Shown: piece by piece, positions 16,158 through 29,400 of the stretch
Layout: each line of letters starts with the position of its first letter
How positions within the stretch are numbered: position 1 is the first letter of the stretch
DNA from: Bacteroidales bacterium UBA3743
Lineage (GTDB): Bacteria > Bacteroidota > Bacteroidia > Bacteroidales > Paludibacteraceae
DNA length: 58,495 bases
Assembly: GCA_002371265.1 (NCBI GenBank)
Contig: DFGT01000028.1
Span: 1 to 58,495 of the forward strand
Direction of reading: 5' to 3'
Notes under the pieces: generated by a model
Told to the model about the DNA's origin: nothing
Database searches by the model: none
What the model saw: only the letters and a program-made list of their open reading frames with translations
Program-made: the position numbers and the translations under genes

Positions 16158-19100
16158 ATGAAACGATTTGTAAATAGTTTGATCATTCTCTTTTTCCCTC
16201 TTGTTGTGATGGCAGCGTTGCATTCACCTGCCGTCTCACAAAGAGAAGATATTGCTCGTCAGGGAGTGATGGATGGCTTCGATTTCGGTCCGTTTAAAAT
16301 GCCTGATATGAAGGCAGTTGTGGATAGTTTCATCAGAAAACCAAAGATGACTAAGCCTTTTCATTTCTCTGAATCAGAAATGAATGCACTTGCTCCAAAA
16401 AATATAGCAGATGCGATTGAAATTATTCGTCCGCCTCGTTCTAATTCTCATGGTAGTGCCAATTTGACATACCATATTCAGACACCTCCAGAGAGAACTC
16501 ACATGTCTCCTTCTTTTGACATTCGTTATATTGGAGAAATGAAAGAAGAGGGTATGCTCGGTATTGGTTGGACGGTAAGTAAATTTATTTTACATAAAAA
16601 GAAGAAAAATTCAGAGTCTGATGATGTGGATTATATTTGGAACTGCAAGAAATATTCTGTTGATTCTAAAGATCCTGCATATACCGGATGTGGAAGTGAA
16701 CTTTCTTTTGACCATACGGACGATGGTAAGCAAACAATTATTATAGAAGAGGATGATATCAAATATACTTTTGTGAGTACATCTGATCCTGATTGTTATT
16801 TGCTTGATAATTCGGAATATAAAGGAGATTCGATTATTTATCATTATATAGAGAATGGCCCTGTAAAAAGAAACTATGCTAAGATAGATTATATCGACTG
16901 TTTGTATCATGATGATATGATTCCTCACGTTAAAATTAAGTTTAATTATTGGGGTAATTTGATTAGTGTTATAACTATACAAACATCGAAAGAAAAGTAT
17001 GATTTCACGAAAGAAGATGTTAGGGAAGCAAAGAATGATAGATACGAGGATTTCTGTAAGTATAGTTTCGGAAGTGCTCCATCTGTAAATGATAAGTCTA
17101 AATATCTGGTTACGCATATTTCTCAAGAATTCATGAGTTCTGATAAAACTGCCAGAGCATTAAAATTTTCACATCAATTTGAGTATTATAATGACACCGC
17201 AACAATTGCTCAGCTGGACGAGATGGAAAAAATATATCTAGATTCAATTTATACTGATAACATTGACAGTGTAAAATCTAGAATTGACAGCTTTCGCCTT
17301 GACAGAACTGATATGTTAAAGGTAGTTCATACGCCTCTTGGTGCATGTTATACAGTAAACTATGGAAGAGAGATTCTTAAGAAAACTCCAAAAAATATAG
17401 ATACTGAAACAGAAGATGCAGAAAATGAGGACGTTGCAGTGGAAGACACGATCTTGGTGATGAATTATTTGAAGATTAATGACGGTTATCAGGTTGATGG
17501 ACCATATGTTTTGAACAGATATTCATATTCAGGAGGTGATGTGTTCGATATTGAACCTATTGATAAAAAAAGCACTGACAAGACGGATGACGATAAAAAA
17601 TACATCGCTGTACGTTTTGATACGGTTTATACCTACAACATGAGTGTTGATGATGTCGTTTTGCATAAAATGATGCGTAAATATAATCATGAGATAGGTA
17701 CTATATATGAAAGTGAGTCGTCAAAACCAGAAAAAGAAGTTTTGTTCAAACATGACGACTCTGCCCCTGAAATGACAAAAGAATTCAAGTATGATTGTTA
17801 TAATACAACCATCGAAGTAAAAGGTACATCTAATTATACCTTTGATTTCACTAAGTATAAAGGCTTCTTTTCTTGTATATGCGGAGATATTATTCAATGG
17901 GTTATGCCTGGAGAAGATCGTATTGGATTTTATGTGTTTGACAAGAACTCGTTAGATGACGACTCGTGGTATTTCAGAGAAGAACTGATTTATAACGATC
18001 CTAATCACAAATCCGCTACATTTAACAGATATAAAAATAATGATGAATATATCTCGTATGAATTGACGTACGATGATTATGGAAATATGATTAAGTGTGT
18101 TATGCCGGCAAATAATGATAAGTCAAAAGAGTCGTTGACTTATCTTTATGAGTATGACAGACGTTTTAATCAGTATCAGACTGGTGTCGTGGATTCTCGT
18201 GGATTCACGTCTCACATGGAGGACTATGATTATAGATTCGGTCAGCCTAAAACGATACGTGATATGAATGGATATGTCGAGAAGTTCACGTATCGGTTGA
18301 ATACTGTTTTGGATACGGTCATTTCTCCTATTAGAATTGATATGGTTGAAACAGGAAAAATGGATAAAATATTTTCTGCTTTTTCTAATTTCAATATACC
18401 TTATGTTATAATGGATAGAGAAACCAAAGGAACTGATCGTTCTGATACTCTTACATTAGAAGTGAATATACCAATCAAAGATTCTGTTAAGAACGCCATT
18501 TTTAGTGATGTTGTTAAAGAAAATCTGTATGCATTGTTAGGAGAAGATGTGGATTTGGAAGCATGTAAGTTGACTTTTGATAAAGATAATTTATATTTTG
18601 CTGATACACTTGGGTTTATTGAGTGCTTCTGTACAGATACTATTACCACTCCAACATCTGTATTGCTTACTCGTTATGATGAGTCTCCAAGAGGAAGTAA
18701 AAATCTTACTAACTCTTTATATGTTGATGGTTTGGGTAGGGAACTTTACAAGAATGCCTTTAATAGTTTGGGCTCCAATACGTCTTATGATGCAGGTATG
18801 TATGATGAATTAGCTAAGAAGACATATTTGGTTCATCCCTATGAGAAATTTCCACATGATATTGATTATATTGAATATAAAAATCCAGAATATGATGATT
18901 ATGGTCGTATTACATCGGTTATGTCTCTAGATAAGTATGGAAATGAAGTCATACAGAATTTTGAATATGATGCTGTCGGCCGTGTGACTCATTATTCTGA
19001 TAATGAAAAAAATGTGTCGTATACATATGATTTGCTTGGTAATATCTTGGAAGTGAATGATGAGAAGACGAAAACAACAACGTCTTATACTTATGATAAT

Positions 19101-20411
19101 GCTGGAAATATGATCTCTAAGACGACTCCTTCAGGAGATGTTATTTCGTATGTCTATGAATTCGACAATCTAAAGGAGATAAAATATCCAAGAATTCCGT
19201 CGGCAAATGTCACAAACATTTATGGAAATAAGAATTCTTCGTATGGAAGACGTAATCGAATCGCATTAAGCTTTAACTCTTCTGTTGTTGATGAGTATTT
19301 CTATAATCAATTGGGCAATATCGCAAAAGTAAGAAGAACAATGATCGTGCCTAACGGAAAAATCCTTACTTATGTGACGGAGTTTAAGTACGACACTTGG
19401 GGCCGTCTTTTGGAAATGATTTATCCTGATGGTGAAATCTTGACTTATTCGTTTAATTATGCAGGTCTTACTGAAAGTGTAAAAGGAAGCAAAACTTTTG
19501 ATTATAAGTATATTGATAAGGTTGAATATGATTATCTTGGCAGATTGACTAGCATTAAATTCAATAATGGAATTTCTCAAAATATCTCTTATGAGAATAA
19601 TCATCCAGAATATAGTGTTGAAGGAGATGTGCAGTCTGCTGAACAATATACTTCTTTGAAGAGTGATATTGGTGAGGTTGTTGATGGAAAGGATGAAAAT
19701 TCTGGAATGGCAACTGTTTCGAATGATGGTTATTTGAGCTCATATTTTTATGATATGACAGGAAACTTGGCAATGAATGTCGGGGCTTCAAATGAGAAGG
19801 TTTATGTAAATGGAAAAATAAGTGGAGTTAGCTCTCTAATTGAAGAAAGACATCTGATTGTAAATCCATATTTTGAAGATCAAGACAGTCTTTGTGTAAA
19901 GCATATTTTACTCGATGACAAAATGGTTATGACAAAAGTTGTGGATTCCTTCAGTTATGGTGCAAGACCAGTAAGAATTGAAAGAGCCGGATCAAACGTT
20001 GATGAAATTGGCTTTGTTGTTAATTACGACTCCCTTCACACCTTGACCGCTAATAAGGCAATTCAGGAGAGAGCCGCTACAGTTGGAGATGAATTTTCTG
20101 TTGATTATAAGCCATTCTATTATCCGATGTTGCGTAACGCAAATGTCGATAATGGAGAAGATAATGAGGAGACGAATATTTATGTGTATGGTGTAGACAA
20201 GAGTGGAAACATCATTAATCTTATCGACAAGGATAAAATGATGGTGTTGAAGATCGAGGAAGGAAATGTTTTGCAGAGATCTGAAGATGTGAAATTTATA
20301 CCTTATATTCGTTCGAATGAGTATATGAAAGACATAGCCAACGGTGCTGTTGTGCCAATGTTTGAGCTAAATAATGAGTTGCATCATGAAAGAGATGCGT
20401 TTGGAAGATAA
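16158..20411 (+). CDS. SpvB/RHS (YD-repeat) protein with degenerate RHS core, 1417 aa
   Basis: The signal peptide is MKRFVNSLIILFFPLVVMA. Residues 80-140 contain the SpvB-type entry: RPPRSNSHGSANLTYHI, PSFDIRYIG, GMLGIGWTVS. From about residue 630 on there are YD/RHS repeats (YDDYGNMIK, YDAVGRVTHY, YTYDNAGNMI). The C-terminal part can still be aligned by eye to the core of the 3411-residue neighbour (VNPYFED / VSPYFVV; RIERAGS / RVEQAGG). The core signatures are gone, however: HPDHLGST has become VYGVDKSGN, and the GARYLDPTG and DPTG motifs are missing. The protein stops at DAFGR with no variable tip. It lies 28 bases before the second RHS gene. It looks like a tip-less partner or a decayed paralogue; an intact frame over 4.2 kb favours a retained function. 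Confidence 0.85.
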   Translation: MKRFVNSLIILFFPLVVMAALHSPAVSQREDIARQGVMDGFDFGPFKMPDMKAVVDSFIRKPKMTKPFHFSESEMNALAPKNIADAIEIIRPPRSNSHGSANLTYHIQTPPERTHMSPSFDIRYIGEMKEEGMLGIGWTVSKFILHKKKKNSESDDVDYIWNCKKYSVDSKDPAYTGCGSELSFDHTDDGKQTIIIEEDDIKYTFVSTSDPDCYLLDNSEYKGDSIIYHYIENGPVKRNYAKIDYIDCLYHDDMIPHVKIKFNYWGNLISVITIQTSKEKYDFTKEDVREAKNDRYEDFCKYSFGSAPSVNDKSKYLVTHISQEFMSSDKTARALKFSHQFEYYNDTATIAQLDEMEKIYLDSIYTDNIDSVKSRIDSFRLDRTDMLKVVHTPLGACYTVNYGREILKKTPKNIDTETEDAENEDVAVEDTILVMNYLKINDGYQVDGPYVLNRYSYSGGDVFDIEPIDKKSTDKTDDDKKYIAVRFDTVYTYNMSVDDVVLHKMMRKYNHEIGTIYESESSKPEKEVLFKHDDSAPEMTKEFKYDCYNTTIEVKGTSNYTFDFTKYKGFFSCICGDIIQWVMPGEDRIGFYVFDKNSLDDDSWYFREELIYNDPNHKSATFNRYKNNDEYISYELTYDDYGNMIKCVMPANNDKSKESLTYLYEYDRRFNQYQTGVVDSRGFTSHMEDYDYRFGQPKTIRDMNGYVEKFTYRLNTVLDTVISPIRIDMVETGKMDKIFSAFSNFNIPYVIMDRETKGTDRSDTLTLEVNIPIKDSVKNAIFSDVVKENLYALLGEDVDLEACKLTFDKDNLYFADTLGFIECFCTDTITTPTSVLLTRYDESPRGSKNLTNSLYVDGLGRELYKNAFNSLGSNTSYDAGMYDELAKKTYLVHPYEKFPHDIDYIEYKNPEYDDYGRITSVMSLDKYGNEVIQNFEYDAVGRVTHYSDNEKNVSYTYDLLGNILEVNDEKTKTTTSYTYDNAGNMISKTTPSGDVISYVYEFDNLKEIKYPRIPSANVTNIYGNKNSSYGRRNRIALSFNSSVVDEYFYNQLGNIAKVRRTMIVPNGKILTYVTEFKYDTWGRLLEMIYPDGEILTYSFNYAGLTESVKGSKTFDYKYIDKVEYDYLGRLTSIKFNNGISQNISYENNHPEYSVEGDVQSAEQYTSLKSDIGEVVDGKDENSGMATVSNDGYLSSYFYDMTGNLAMNVGASNEKVYVNGKISGVSSLIEERHLIVNPYFEDQDSLCVKHILLDDKMVMTKVVDSFSYGARPVRIERAGSNVDEIGFVVNYDSLHTLTANKAIQERAATVGDEFSVDYKPFYYPMLRNANVDNGEDNEETNIYVYGVDKSGNIINLIDKDKMMVLKIEEGNVLQRSEDVKFIPYIRSNEYMKDIANGAVVPMFELNNELHHERDAFGR

Positions 20412-20439
20412 AAAAGTAAAATAGACATATAAAAGCTAT

Positions 20440-23400
20440 ATGAAAGCTAAAAAAATTGCGATTCTGCTTTTCTCCGCTGTCATAGGATGCACAGTGGCAA
20501 AGACATATTCAAACCTTCAAGAGGATGAGGTAAAGGTTTCTGATATCAAGAAGGAAAGAAAGACTAATGTCAAGAGGAGTGTAAAGTCCGAGAATGTGCC
20601 GACGGTGACGGCAGAGGCTGAGACGAAACCTGCCCAGACAGAAGCTGTCAAGCCATCATACGGCGAATTCACTTCATCGCAGAAGAGTGGTGTGATTGGT
20701 GTGTACGGAGGCAATTCCATAGACAACCCTGAAGACAACATCTTTGAGGTCGTCCTTCCGTCTTCATTCTCATCGAGCGACAAGGTGGTTCTAAGCTACG
20801 ATGTAGAGGGAGTCGCCGGATCCACAGGTGTGGCTCTAAGCATCAACGACCGTACTGCAATGGGTGGTATGGTGGCATACTCGTCGGATAAACGTTCGTC
20901 GGTGAGCGAGGAGATAGACGCGGCATGGCTTGTGAAAGGCAAGAACAGAATCATGTTCACATTGCCGGACAGCGCCAACTATGGCTATAAGATTTCAAAC
21001 CTAAAGATCGCAATATCAGCAAACACAGCGTCTGGCAATATCGTCGCCACTGCTTCAAAATTGGACGGAGAGGTGTATGTGAGAGGATTTGTGAAGAACG
21101 CGAAGGCAAAATCTGTCAAAATCGCAGGCAAGGAGTATGAGCTGACACAGGGCTCATTCGAGGCTTTGATTTCTGGCGACGACGAGGATGTCAGAATCAC
21201 ATGTGGAAACGCAAGCAAGACATTCCATGCCACAACTGTGCCTGGATGCATCGCGTCTACACGATTGATATGCGTCAATAAATCAGAGAAGCAGACCCAG
21301 AAAGAGTTTTCATTAGCGAAGAAAGAGAACAATAAAGTGCAGGATGTCGCAGCCACTTTGAATGTGGACAGCGGAGTGGTGAAGAAGGACATGAAGATTA
21401 CGATGACCAATCTGCGTCACAAAGACCTTCCTGCATTGGATCTTGGAATGACCAATGTGACTGATGGGGTAGAGGGATACCGATTCCTGCCTCACGGAGC
21501 GCATTTCGACGGAGAGGGAGCCGTGGTCAGCCTAAAATACGACAGGACGAAGATTCCTAGCGGATATACAGAGAATGATATCCGCACCTACTATTTCGAC
21601 CTTGACACGAAGCACTGGGTGGCGTTGAAGAGAGATTCGATCGACAAGGAGAACAACCTTATCGTGTCGCGCACCAACCACTTCACAGATATGATCAACG
21701 GTGTGATCCAGGCACCCGAGTCGCCAGAGACACAGGGCTTCACACCGACTATGATGAGCGATCTCAAACTTGCTGACCCAACAGCGAAGATCCAGAGCAT
21801 CGAGCCGCCGACAGCCAACAACAGAGGTAGCGCGAACCTGTCGTACAGTTTCGAGATGCCACCAGCAAGAAATGGCATGCAGCCAAGCCTTGGCATCCAG
21901 TACAACAGTGACGGAGGCTCAGGCCTTCTTGGAGAGGGCTGGGATTTGAGCGTGCCAACAATCAGCGTCGAGACAAGATGGGGAGTGCCAAGATACAGCT
22001 CTAATGTCGAGTCGGAGACATATAATATGGATGGCTCAATGCTTGTGATGGAAAACGGGAAAGAAAACTATCTTGCACATAGACAGAACCAGATCGGCAG
22101 AGTCAAGGGTAGCGCAGTGTTCCATCCGAGAAAAGAGAACTCGTTCTCAAAAATTGTGCGTTTAGGAGACAATCCAAGTGAGTACACATGGGTGGTGACA
22201 GACAAGAGCGGAACAAAATATTACTATGGTATGAAAGATGCTGATGGTAATATGAAGGGAGTGCTGATGGGCAAGAACTATGAAGGTAAAGATGTGATAG
22301 CCGAGTGGAAGGTTGTAAGAATAGAGGAGGTTCATGGCGACTGGATAGAGTATGAGTATGAGGATTGGGTTACAGAAAAACCGTTAGCACAGTCTTTGCG
22401 TATATCTTCTGTATCAGCAGGTAACACAGGAGAGCATGCTCATACTACAGTCAGATTATCTTACTCTAGTACTGTAAATGATGTTAAGTCCAACAACAGT
22501 ATTTCGTCCAAGATGACAACTAGCGGACGATATGGCTTCTTGTGCGGTCAGAATTATCTTTTGACTAAAGTTTCTGTCTTCTTTGGGGATGATAAGAAAC
22601 CATTACGATCGTATGTGTTTGATTATACAAAAGGTGTGTTTGAGACAGTGTTGTTATCATCGGTAAGGCACATGTCCGGAGAAAAGGAAGTGTCAAAGAA
22701 TACATTCGATTATCATGATAAACTTACGGGAAATAACGGATTTAAGAATACGGAAACCATAGATGTTACGAAAGGAGACAAAATAGAAGTGTATGGTCCA
22801 GATTTTTTGGCGAAAATCACAGGTAACCTTTCACCTCTCGGAACGACAAGCTCATTGTCTGGTTCTGTTGATGTGTACGGAGGAGTCGGATTCACGGATG
22901 GACAGGTCACATCAAAATCAAATAGTGCTGGTGTGACATATACGTTTGGTTATTCATCTTCGAAAGGAGCGATCTCATATATTGATATAGATGGAGATGG
23001 CTTGTCGGATATGGTTTTCAAGAATGGAAGTGACAAGAAAATATATTACAGACCTTGTTTCCCATACAACGCAGGATTTGGGTCTCCGATTCTCATAGAA
23101 GGAATAAGCGAATTGTCAGAGTCAAGTTCGATCTCAAATACTGTGGGAGGAAAAGGCCATGTTGGAATAGGTGACGCCCTTGTGTCATTAGGTGGAGATT
23201 ACGGTTTCTCAGAAGCCACGACGACAGTTTATTTCTCAGATGTTAATGGCGATGGTTTAGTTGATTTGGTCACAGATGAGGAGGTTCTGTTCAACAGATT
23301 GGTATGGAAAGAAGAACAAAAAAGATTTGTTCCTGTTTTTAGAAAAGGAAGTTTAGGAACAGCAAATCCAATCAATACATCAGGTTTTACCTACACGATA

Positions 23401-26400
23401 GATCAAGACAAACAAGATGAACTTGATAAAGAAACAAAAGAGAACGCAAAACAGAATCCTATGCATGATGTCGTTCGTGTATGGGTGGCTCCTTATGATG
23501 GCCATGTGACATTTGCTGGAGAGGTATCGCTGGTCGGCAATAATTCTGATGGAGTTGTTTTGAGTGTCCAGAAGGAAGGAACTTTGATCAGCAAGATAAG
23601 TATAACTGAAAAAAACAAGAAACATACAGTTTCGTCAACGGAACAGATTCAAGTACATAAGGGAGATAGATTGTTCTTCCGTATACAGTCGGGAGACAAG
23701 TTTGATTCAAACGGAGATGACGATAAAGTCGTGTGGTCTCCAGTTGTGTCGTATGTGGAAGATTTTGGAAAGGATGTCAATGGATTGTCGCTCAGCACAT
23801 ATGATTCAGAGAAAGATTTCCTTCTTCAGATGAGTAATTATTCTAGCCTTGAGCCGCTGATCAACAACAATGAGTATAACAAAGCACGTTTTGTGTTGGA
23901 TGTCAATAAAAAGGTAGATTTGACGGATGTTTTCAGCATATTGATTTCAATAAAGAAGAAAGACATAACATCAGATACAGGAGATGAGGTCGAGATAGAA
24001 TCCATCACTTATGATTTTGATGAGAAAAGCGGCACTGCACAAAAAACTATCGAAAATCTTTTCTCCTATATGGAAGAAGGATACGTCTATTCTTTATCTT
24101 GTGATCTTAAGACAAAATCTAATATCGATTTCGGCAATATAGAGGTTATGCCAAAAATTGAATATTCCAATCCAACGATGTCTACTCCAGACATAAAGAA
24201 ATTGGTGCCTGGATATTCGATGTACGCTAAGAATGTTTATTACGGAACATCAAAAGATATCATTCCTGTCATTTCTGGATTCGGAGAAGCCAATAGCGGA
24301 TGGATGGAAGGACTGTCAGTCACTGAATCTACAGATGACACAGATCCGTTATTTGTTTGGAAAGAGGAACATTTGACAAGAGTGGACAAGGACAACAAAG
24401 AGGAGAAGGCGTCTGTGGAAATTTCTGTGCCAGTGTCATCCGTGATGTCGGATCTATACATTGTCCCTCAATTTGAATATTCGGAGGAGACTGAGAATGT
24501 CCCTGTACGATTGGTTGTAAAGAAAGACGGAAAGTGCGAATATATCTCATTTGGCGTGAAGAATGGAGCATACGAACCTGTCCGATTGCAGAAGGAAAAC
24601 AGCTTGTTGTCAGACTATCTGTTAGGAAATGATGGAGAAACATATTCAGGTGTGTGGCTGGAGTATTATCCAGACACAGAATACGGAGTGTTTGAAAAAA
24701 CTGTGACAAAATCGGAATTACGTGTCTATGCAAAGCATACCACCGATTATACATATACGGTTGAGAATGCGGAAGGAAAAGAAACGACAGAAACGAAAAG
24801 TTGTACCGTCAGCCTATATGATTCGAAACTTGAAAACATAGCGTTCCAAGCGGCGGTCTCTGATCTTAAATATGGACCAATGTATAGAAACTGGGGTCAG
24901 TTCGGATATATAGCGAATGAATATGTATATGAGGTCGATGGAGAAAATGAAGGGGCCAAAGTACAAAAAACAGATGTCAGATACGAGAATATTTTGGATC
25001 TTAAGTATTTGACAAACGATATCTATTCCAAATATCAGGAACAGTTCAAGGATTTGGATCCTGAAAACTTGGATGAAAATTCTCTCCCAACCATGGATGA
25101 AAACGAGAATGCGTTTGTGACCATGACGGCGGATGCTGACCTTAATATGTGGGTTGGCGTGCCTAAGGATATTAATGGCAAGAGTATCAATGGTGTCGGA
25201 AAAAGTGATATGTGGGCATCACGTTCTGGAAAACAGGATGTTGTGGCAAAGGATCCGATGAGTCGATTTGCGAAGTCGTTACCTTCCGAGAATAGTGCTG
25301 TCGGTATAGATTTGATAACAAAATCAACATCAGGCAATTCAAATGTTGGACTAGGTGGATATTCATTGAATATAGGTTGGAATGGAGACGGCAACACAAA
25401 GACCGGATTTGTTGATATGAATGGTGATAGTTATCCGGATATAATTGAAAATGGACGCATAAGGTTTACAAACCAACGTGGCGGCTTTAGTTCCACTTCA
25501 ATTTCTTCAAGTCGTCTTCTTGACGGATCAAAGTCACAGGGATTGGGATTAGGTAAGGGCCAAAGTGTAAATATGTTCCCTTGCAATTCCAAGGCAAATG
25601 AAGCTGCTACGATCAACCAGGACCAAAACAAACAAGAACTTTCATCAGAATCATCATGCTCGTTTGGAGGCAGAATACAGCGAGAGTACAATGAACATGC
25701 CATGGTTGATATGAATGGAGACGGACTGTTGGACAAAGTAAACGTATATGATGGCTATTTGGTTGTTTCGTTGAATACCGGCTATGGATTCGGAACTGAA
25801 TTTGTTTGGGATAAAGGATGTATCAGAAAGAGTCTTTCATTCTCTGCGAATGGAGGAATGAATGTAGGATTCAGCTGGAGTGCAAAAAGTATAAGTGGCG
25901 GATTATCAACATCGTCAGCATCTACGAATACTATGCGTGACTTAAGGGATGTCAATGGCGATGGACTACCTGATTTGGTAGTGTCAAAGCAAGTTGATAT
26001 TCCAGGTGGATTCCCTATTTCTTTGTTGAAAAAAAGTGACAAATTTAAGGATGTCATTAACGATTTTTATGGTGCTATATCGGAAATATACATTAATACG
26101 GGAAGCGGATTTGAAAAGATAGGAAATTATGGAGTTCCTTTGTTGGGCAGCTCCACTTCTAATTCAGGATCCATAAACGGTAACTTTACGGTAGGTTTCC
26201 CTGTGTGGTTAGTTAAAATAGTTGCATCTGGTGGTGGTGCCGCATCAGGTTCATATTCTACAACAGATTGCATGTTAAGTGATTATGATGGCGATGGATT
26301 CCCTGATGTTTTATCGTCTGGTGGTACACCAAACAATATGAAGTTGGGTGTGCAACTTTCTAAAATCGGAGCCACAAACAAACTTAAATCTGTTACCACT

Positions 26401-29400
26401 CCGTTTGGAGGAACGTATGAGATGGAGTATACTCATTCTACTCCTACCCAGCAGCATCCTGGAGGAAAGTGGGTTATGTCTAAGTTGACTGTAAAGGATA
26501 ATGTGAGAGACGAGAAAGACTGTCCTCCTATTGTTTCGGAGTTCATATATTCAGGAGGTAAGCGAGACAGACGTGAGCGTGATTTCTACGGATTCGCGGA
26601 GGTCAGAACACTGAGGATTAATGGCGAAAATAAAATTGAGAGCCAGATCGTTCAGAATTATGACACTACAAATTATTATACTTCTGGAACTGCTATCGGC
26701 TCTTATGTCTGCGACGCAGATCATCAATTGTTCAGTAAGGATACTTCTGAAATTAAAATGTTTGATGTTTCTGGTCAAGGACACTTGGATCTTGCCACTC
26801 TTATAAAGGAATCCTCTCGCATTTTCGTGGCTCCTACGAAAACAACTTCTAAGAGATTTGAAAAAAATGTGGAGAAAGGAGTTGTCGCCAATATTGTGGA
26901 AAATGAGTATGGCGACTATGGTAATGTAGAGAAATATACCTATACTGATGGTATAGCCCAAACCGGTTATACAACTAATATCAAGTATAAGTCGATTGAT
27001 AAATATGGTGTTTTCGGCTTGCCAACAGATGTGACAGTCGTTTCTGATGGCAAGACGATGCGTCATGTCTCTGCTGAATATGACAACACTGGCTACAATC
27101 CAGGCTCCATGATTAGTATCACTCAGGATTTAGGAGAAGAGTCGGCAACCACTGAGTTTAAATATGATACGTTGGGTAACATCGTCGAGAAGATTATGCC
27201 ACAGGCAACTGGAGACAACCTTATGAAGGAACGCATGAAGTATACTTACGAGTACGACAAGAAGTACAGGATGTATCCGACACGTGTGACTGACGGCTTC
27301 GGCTACAGAAGCGATATGTTCAACTACGACTACCGCTATGGTATCCCATTGAGCGTGAAGGATATGAACGGCTTCATCACCGAGTATGAGATAGATGATT
27401 TGGGCCGTACTACGAAGGTGATTGCCCCTAACGAATTGAGTGCGGGCAAGGACTACACGGTTAAGTATGAGTATGGTGTTGGTGGTAATGTGCGTATGGC
27501 AAAGACTTATCATTATGACCCTCAGCATGAGGATGAACCGATGATCACTGTGAATGTCGTGGATGGACTTAGTCGTGAACTACAGGTACGAAAGAATTCT
27601 GAAGTCAAGGGTAACTCTGATGTCATGATTGTCAGCGGAAAGATTGTGTTCGATGCTCTTGGCCGTGAGTCTTCTCATTTTGCACCTACTACTTGTAGTA
27701 AGGACAAAATCGATAGTCCTGAGTGTGAATTCAGCGATATTAAGACAGATCTCACAGAATATGATGCCTTTGACAGGCCAGTAAATAAAACTGTTTATGA
27801 TGATGACAACACAGCATATCGGGCGGAAATGACATACTCCATAGAGAATGATACTCTTGCCACAACAATTGTCGATCCAGAAGGAATGAAAGTAGCAACA
27901 TATACAGATGGTACGGAACAAGAAATAAAGACTATTAAGTATCATAGTAAAGAGGAAGAAGCACCAGCCAATACGTATTTTTTGTTCGATGGAATAGGTC
28001 AGTTGCTCACAGTCATAGATCCTGCAGGTAAACTTACTGAGTACAAATATGATATGGCAGGAAGAACATTGTCTGTGAATTATCCATATTCAGGAACAAC
28101 GTCGTTCACATACGATAATCTTGGTAATATCCTTACTAAAAAAACAGGCAAGGGAGACGAGGTGTCATACACCTACGAATACAACCGTCTGATAAATCAA
28201 AAATACGGAGATAAAGACAATTGGAAAAATAATGTGACATATACCTACGGAGGTGTTGATGCCAAGTACAACCGCGTGGGTAGACTTGCGTTGGTGGAGG
28301 ACGGAAGTGGAGCACAAGAGTACTTCTATGGCAAGATGGGAGAGATTGAGAAAATTCGTCGCACGATTATTATTCCAGGCATTGATGTCGCTACTTACAC
28401 CACAGAGTGGAAGTATGACTCATGGAACAGGATCCAGGAGATGGTGTATCCGGATGGAGAAAAAATCAAGTATTATTACAATCTGGGAGGCCAGTTGAAT
28501 AAGATAATGGGTGAAAAGAATTATATCTGCACCTATGTCGACGACATACAATATGATGAGTATGAGCAGCGATCTTATATAAAATATGGAAACGGAACGG
28601 AGACTACGTATAAATATGAGAATGTCCTTCGCAGATTGAAGAACATGAAGGTTACTAACAATGCCGGCACTTTCTTGAATAATGTCTATTCTTACGACAA
28701 GGTCAACAATGTGTTGGGTGTTAAGAATGATGCCGCATTGAATATCGGAATCGGAGGAACAATGACGCATGAGTATACATACGACGATTGGCACAGATTG
28801 AAGACTGCCAATGGAGTTTTTGAGTCTGTGGATGGAAAGAAAAAGGCGGATTATCATCTTGCTATGGGTTACGATAATCTCTTCAACATCACATCAAAGA
28901 AGATGACGATGAGCCAGACTAACCTTCAGTTTGATGGCACATTGTCTGCAGGTCATGAGTTCGCCTACTCATATAGCGACGACAAACCAATGCAACTTGC
29001 ATCAGTGGCGATGAAACTGTATAATGTGGATGGTACAATTGCAGAAACGGACAAGGAGTTGGCAAAGAATATTCATGCCCAGAATTATGAGTTTGATGCA
29101 AATGGAAACATGACATCTGTTTCAGTGATCCCATTGAAACCAGAAATCCAGGAATTTGAAACTACTGAGGAATCAGAGAACAAAGATGTGTTGAAATCCT
29201 TCTTATGGGATGAAGAGAACCGCCTTCTTGCCGTTAACAACAATGGAAGCGTGTCATGTTACTTCTACGATGCGGCAGGCGAAAGAACAGTGAAGTTGAC
29301 GAGCGAGACAGAAATGGTTCATGTCAATGGAAAGAAGGTGGGTGGAAACGAAGCAGTAACTAAATTCACCGCTTATGTTAGCCCTTATTTTGTGGTATCT